Shown here: positions 5,409-6,885 of the stretch, one piece after another
Position numbering within the stretch: position 1 is the stretch's first letter
Layout: each line of letters begins with the position of its first letter
Position numbers and translations under genes: made by a program
The notes under the pieces: model-generated
What the model was told of the DNA's origin: nothing
What the model saw: the letters and a program-made list of their open reading frames with translations, nothing else
Database searches by the model: none
NCBI GenBank assembly: GCA_039809365.1
Contig: JBDHUV010000038.1
Location: forward strand, 1-6,885
Length of the DNA stretch: 6,885 nucleotides
Source: JBDHUV01 sp039809365
GTDB lineage: Bacteria > Patescibacteriota > Microgenomatia > Levybacterales > GWA1-39-11
Direction of reading: 5' to 3'

Positions 5409-6032
5409 TTATCTCACTTCAATACGTTTCAAAGAGACGTTCTGACATGTAGTTAACTTATCCCAAGTGCCTCTATACCTTGCTTGACTGTCTATCATCT
5501 CTATAATTGGATTTACTGTCTCCTTACGATATAAATATACTTCTCCTGTCCACGAACACATAAGATCACCTGATTTAAACTCACCATACGCTCCTTGTAA
5601 CTGAAAAGTGGCAGCCATAAAATATCCTGGTTCTTGTGCAGTGTAATACGTGTCTCCAATTGTTGCTCCTTGTGCAACAACTGTCATTCCGTTTTTAAAA
5701 TATGGATGGGCAATGGTAGGATACTGAGGAGAGAAATAAATTATTGTCCAGTTTGAATTCGTCGCTACAACCCGTAGTTGGACCGTCTCTCCCCTGTTTA
5801 CTTGTGCCATCGGAAGTTCTAGAGATATTGTTGGCGGGCTTGAAAAAGAGACAGGGGAAAAAGAGGCAGTCGTAATCTGTTCTTGATTACTTTTTAATAA
5901 GACCACTGTAATAGGTATTGAGAGAACAATAAGGATCGAGCTCGCATAAAAAATAAGCGAACCAATCCCTAACTGTCCAAGTTCAGAACAGAATATCTGC
6001 TGCCAACCGGTAATTCGCTTCTTTTTTGGCAT
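5409..6032 (-). CDS. Single-pass membrane protein of unknown function with extracytoplasmic beta-rich domain
   Basis: I do not recognise this 207-residue protein. A basic cytoplasmic N-terminus (MPKKKR) and an amphipathic stretch precede one strong hydrophobic segment at about 22-46 (GIGSLIFYASSILIVLSIPITVVLLK). It should act as an uncleaved anchor with the rest outside the cell. A Ser/Thr/Pro linker (about 52-68) leads to a domain (about 70-207) of short alternating hydrophobic stretches, such as RGETVQLRVVATN (80-92) and TGEVYLYRKE (162-171), suggesting an all-beta fold. Cys159 and Cys196 could form a disulfide. A role in the cell envelope or surface attachment is possible but unproven. The start is supported by the upstream -10-like sequence and the absence of a better ATG. 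The stop lies one base from that of the convergent prfA. Two adjacent inverted repeats precede the start. Confidence 0.7.
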   Translation of the reverse strand: MPKKKRITGWQQIFCSELGQLGIGSLIFYASSILIVLSIPITVVLLKSNQEQITTASFSPVSFSSPPTISLELPMAQVNRGETVQLRVVATNSNWTIIYFSPQYPTIAHPYFKNGMTVVAQGATIGDTYYTAQEPGYFMAATFQLQGAYGEFKSGDLMCSWTGEVYLYRKETVNPIIEMIDSQARYRGTWDKLTTCQNVSLKRIEVR

Positions 6033-6048
6033 GTTTTACATATAAAAC
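6033..6048 (-). repeat. Inverted repeat directly abutting the start codon of the membrane protein gene
   Basis: GTTTTA and TAAAAC flank a four-base centre; the plus strand reads GTTTTACATATAAAAC. The repeat ends at the base before the minus-strand ATG. In RNA it would be a six-pair AU-rich hairpin ending at the start codon. As DNA it encloses a possible -10 box (TATATG on the minus strand, 6044 to 6039) that would leave only six bases to the ATG. Confidence 0.5.
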
Positions 6049-6050
6049 CT

Positions 6051-6068
6051 ACACGTTTGCAAACGTGT
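6051..6068. repeat. Perfect 18-bp palindrome, probable operator
   Basis: ACACGTTTGCAAACGTGT reads identically on both strands. By chance a perfect 18-bp palindrome is expected about 0.03 times in a window this size with equal base frequencies. It lies 18 bases upstream of the minus-strand start codon, just downstream of a candidate promoter (6078-6106) and next to another possible -10 box. A dimeric helix-turn-helix repressor is the simplest explanation. Alternatively the RNA could fold as a seven-pair hairpin with a TGCA loop. On the minus strand AGGTTTT follows, so a weak terminator for the preceding gene is also conceivable. Confidence 0.6.
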
Positions 6069-6077
6069 CCTACTCCA

Positions 6078-6106
6078 ACTATAAAAAATTTACCTTGAGA
6101 AAACAA
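6078..6106 (-). promoter_or_regulatory. Candidate promoter for the minus-strand membrane protein gene
   Basis: On the minus strand, TTGTTT (6106 to 6101), a 17-base spacer and TATAGT (6083 to 6078) form a reasonable promoter. Transcription would start near 6071, giving a leader of about 39 bases that contains the 18-bp palindrome. An alternative is the TATATG at 6044-6039, which lacks a good -35 but fits the short -10-to-ATG spacing of other genes here. I cannot choose between them. Confidence 0.42.
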
Positions 6107-6107
6107 G
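6083..6107 (-). terminator. Weak candidate terminator after the DHHQ-motif gene
   Basis: On the minus strand CTTG and CAAG (plus-strand 6104-6107 and 6094-6097) form a four-pair stem, five with a G-T pair, and six T residues follow shortly after (plus-strand A-run 6083-6088). It resembles the weak stem plus T6 after the first gene of the window. The same bases also form the candidate promoter, so only one reading may be right. Confidence 0.25.
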
Positions 6108-6129
6108 AGAGAGGGCTATCTGAAAGCAT

Positions 6130-6885
6130 TTATAAGGACTTGAGAATATCAATGATGTCATCCATTTCTAATTTAGTAGGAATACTTTGTGGATTTTTTG
6201 CACTTCCATTCAATAACATCCTTTTTGATGCATGTAAAAACCAAGAAGCATACGGATCTCTCTCTTTCACTATGGTGTAGACAGGCGTTAAGTCAATATC
6301 TTTTTCTTGCACATTTTCATACTGTTTGTCTTTCCTCATACGAGGCCATGCTTTAATTCTGAGCAAGTGAGATGCAGGATCAAGCCTTACTGCAACTGAG
6401 TATCCTTTTATCTGAGCTAATTTCATGACAGTATCATTCACTGTCTCAAGAGCAATTGCATCTCCCCATTTTGTAGAGAATACTTTACCATCTTTTAGCT
6501 CATCTTCTGCTTGTACTCTACTCTGAAATGAAAGTATGAGGGCATCAAGTGACTCCATCCCTTTCTGAAGAATCTGAGTATCGGAAATACCTTCTTGTAA
6601 TTTCATCCCATCTAGTATTCCAACAAGGGTAAACTCTCTGAGATATGAAGCGCTATCATCATGAAAAACCTGCTGGAAATGATCTTCGTCAATCACAAGA
6701 TCAATAATATGATTGACTGCTTTAATCTCCAATTCATCGCGTAACAATGTGTCTGGCTGACTGCGTACATAGTCATACACAATACTTGCTGCACATTTTG
6801 TTTCATCTTGAAACTGATGATGATCTAATGCACCCATTCCAGTATCTACATGGATAACTTCATCCCCAGAGTACTTTTCGATAAC
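6130..6885 (-). CDS. C-terminal part of a MYG1/DHH-like putative metal-dependent hydrolase, 5' end outside the window
   Basis: The minus-strand frame is open from the right edge to a TAA at 6130-6132, giving 251 residues. The first ATG inside the window (6837) is not the start, because the frame continues upstream without a stop and the residues there are conserved-looking. The segment VIHVDTGMGALDHHQ (10-24 of the fragment) followed by KCAASIVYDYV (30-40) resembles the metal-binding DHHQ region of MYG1/UPF0160 and DHH-superfamily phosphoesterases, where an Asp-Gly strand, DHH and a small-residue helix occur in this order. The last part (SWFLHASKRMLLNGSAKNP...TKLEMDDIIDIL) looks like a conserved C-terminal module. 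In this superfamily such enzymes act as exonucleases or phosphodiesterases, but substrate assignment would be a guess. It lies upstream of the membrane protein gene on the same strand. Confidence 0.6.
   Translation of the reverse strand, partial: VIEKYSGDEVIHVDTGMGALDHHQFQDETKCAASIVYDYVRSQPDTLLRDELEIKAVNHIIDLVIDEDHFQQVFHDDSASYLREFTLVGILDGMKLQEGISDTQILQKGMESLDALILSFQSRVQAEDELKDGKVFSTKWGDAIALETVNDTVMKLAQIKGYSVAVRLDPASHLLRIKAWPRMRKDKQYENVQEKDIDLTPVYTIVKERDPYASWFLHASKRMLLNGSAKNPQSIPTKLEMDDIIDILKSL

Noticed and set aside
6026..6280. Plus-strand open frame of 84 codons crossing the promoter of the membrane protein gene
   Set aside because: It overlaps the start of one minus-strand gene and the end of another, runs through the palindrome, and has no recognisable domain or promoter.
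1..6885. A new defence, mobile or secondary-metabolite system
   Set aside because: No transposase, integrase, toxin-antitoxin pair, CRISPR repeats, restriction enzyme or biosynthetic cluster is visible; gene content is mostly housekeeping plus unrelated single genes.

Overview
The window is AT-rich (by eye mid-30s % GC) and tightly packed. It holds nine protein-coding genes, two of them cut by the window edges, with intergenic gaps mostly of 40-100 bases. Compact housekeeping proteins, a shortened RF1 (299 aa), a bL31 with a charged tail, a degenerate NTPase fused to a winged helix, and unrecognised small and single-pass proteins all suggest a reduced-genome bacterium of the Patescibacteria/CPR type, perhaps Microgenomates-like. 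That placement is inference; no rRNA gene is present to test it. The standard code fits: no reading frame needs UGA as sense.

Layout. 1-72 is the 3' end of a gene whose last residues resemble the end of an HtrA/DegP PDZ domain. 134-1423 encodes a putative regulator with a degenerate P-loop domain and a C-terminal OmpR/PhoB-type winged helix. 1462-1872 is a small hydrophilic protein of unknown function. 1912-3111 is hisS (histidyl-tRNA synthetase). 3175-4098 is an EamA/DMT-family transporter. 4146-4436 is rpmE (bL31, four-cysteine zinc form) and 4508-5407 is prfA (RF1), a common bacterial pairing. On the minus strand, 5409-6032 is a single-pass membrane protein of unknown function, ending one base from the prfA stop. 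6130-6885 is the C-terminal part of a DHHQ-motif, MYG1/DHH-like protein that runs off the right edge.

Expression signals are the most coherent feature. None of the seven genes with a visible start has a convincing Shine-Dalgarno sequence. Several have a sigma70-like -10 box ending only 6-9 bases before the ATG, which predicts leaderless or nearly leaderless mRNAs. The best cases are the regulator (TTGAAA-N18-TATAAT-N6-ATG) and rpmE (TTGAAT-N17-TATAAT-N8-ATG). All nine genes stop with TAA.

Apart from translation genes (hisS, rpmE, prfA), no shared pathway is evident. I see no mobile element, CRISPR array, defence system, rRNA or tRNA. The points most worth a second look are the apparent pseudo-NTPase regulator, a perfect 18-bp palindrome next to a second inverted repeat upstream of the minus-strand membrane protein, and a GC-rich, foldable rpmE-prfA spacer.
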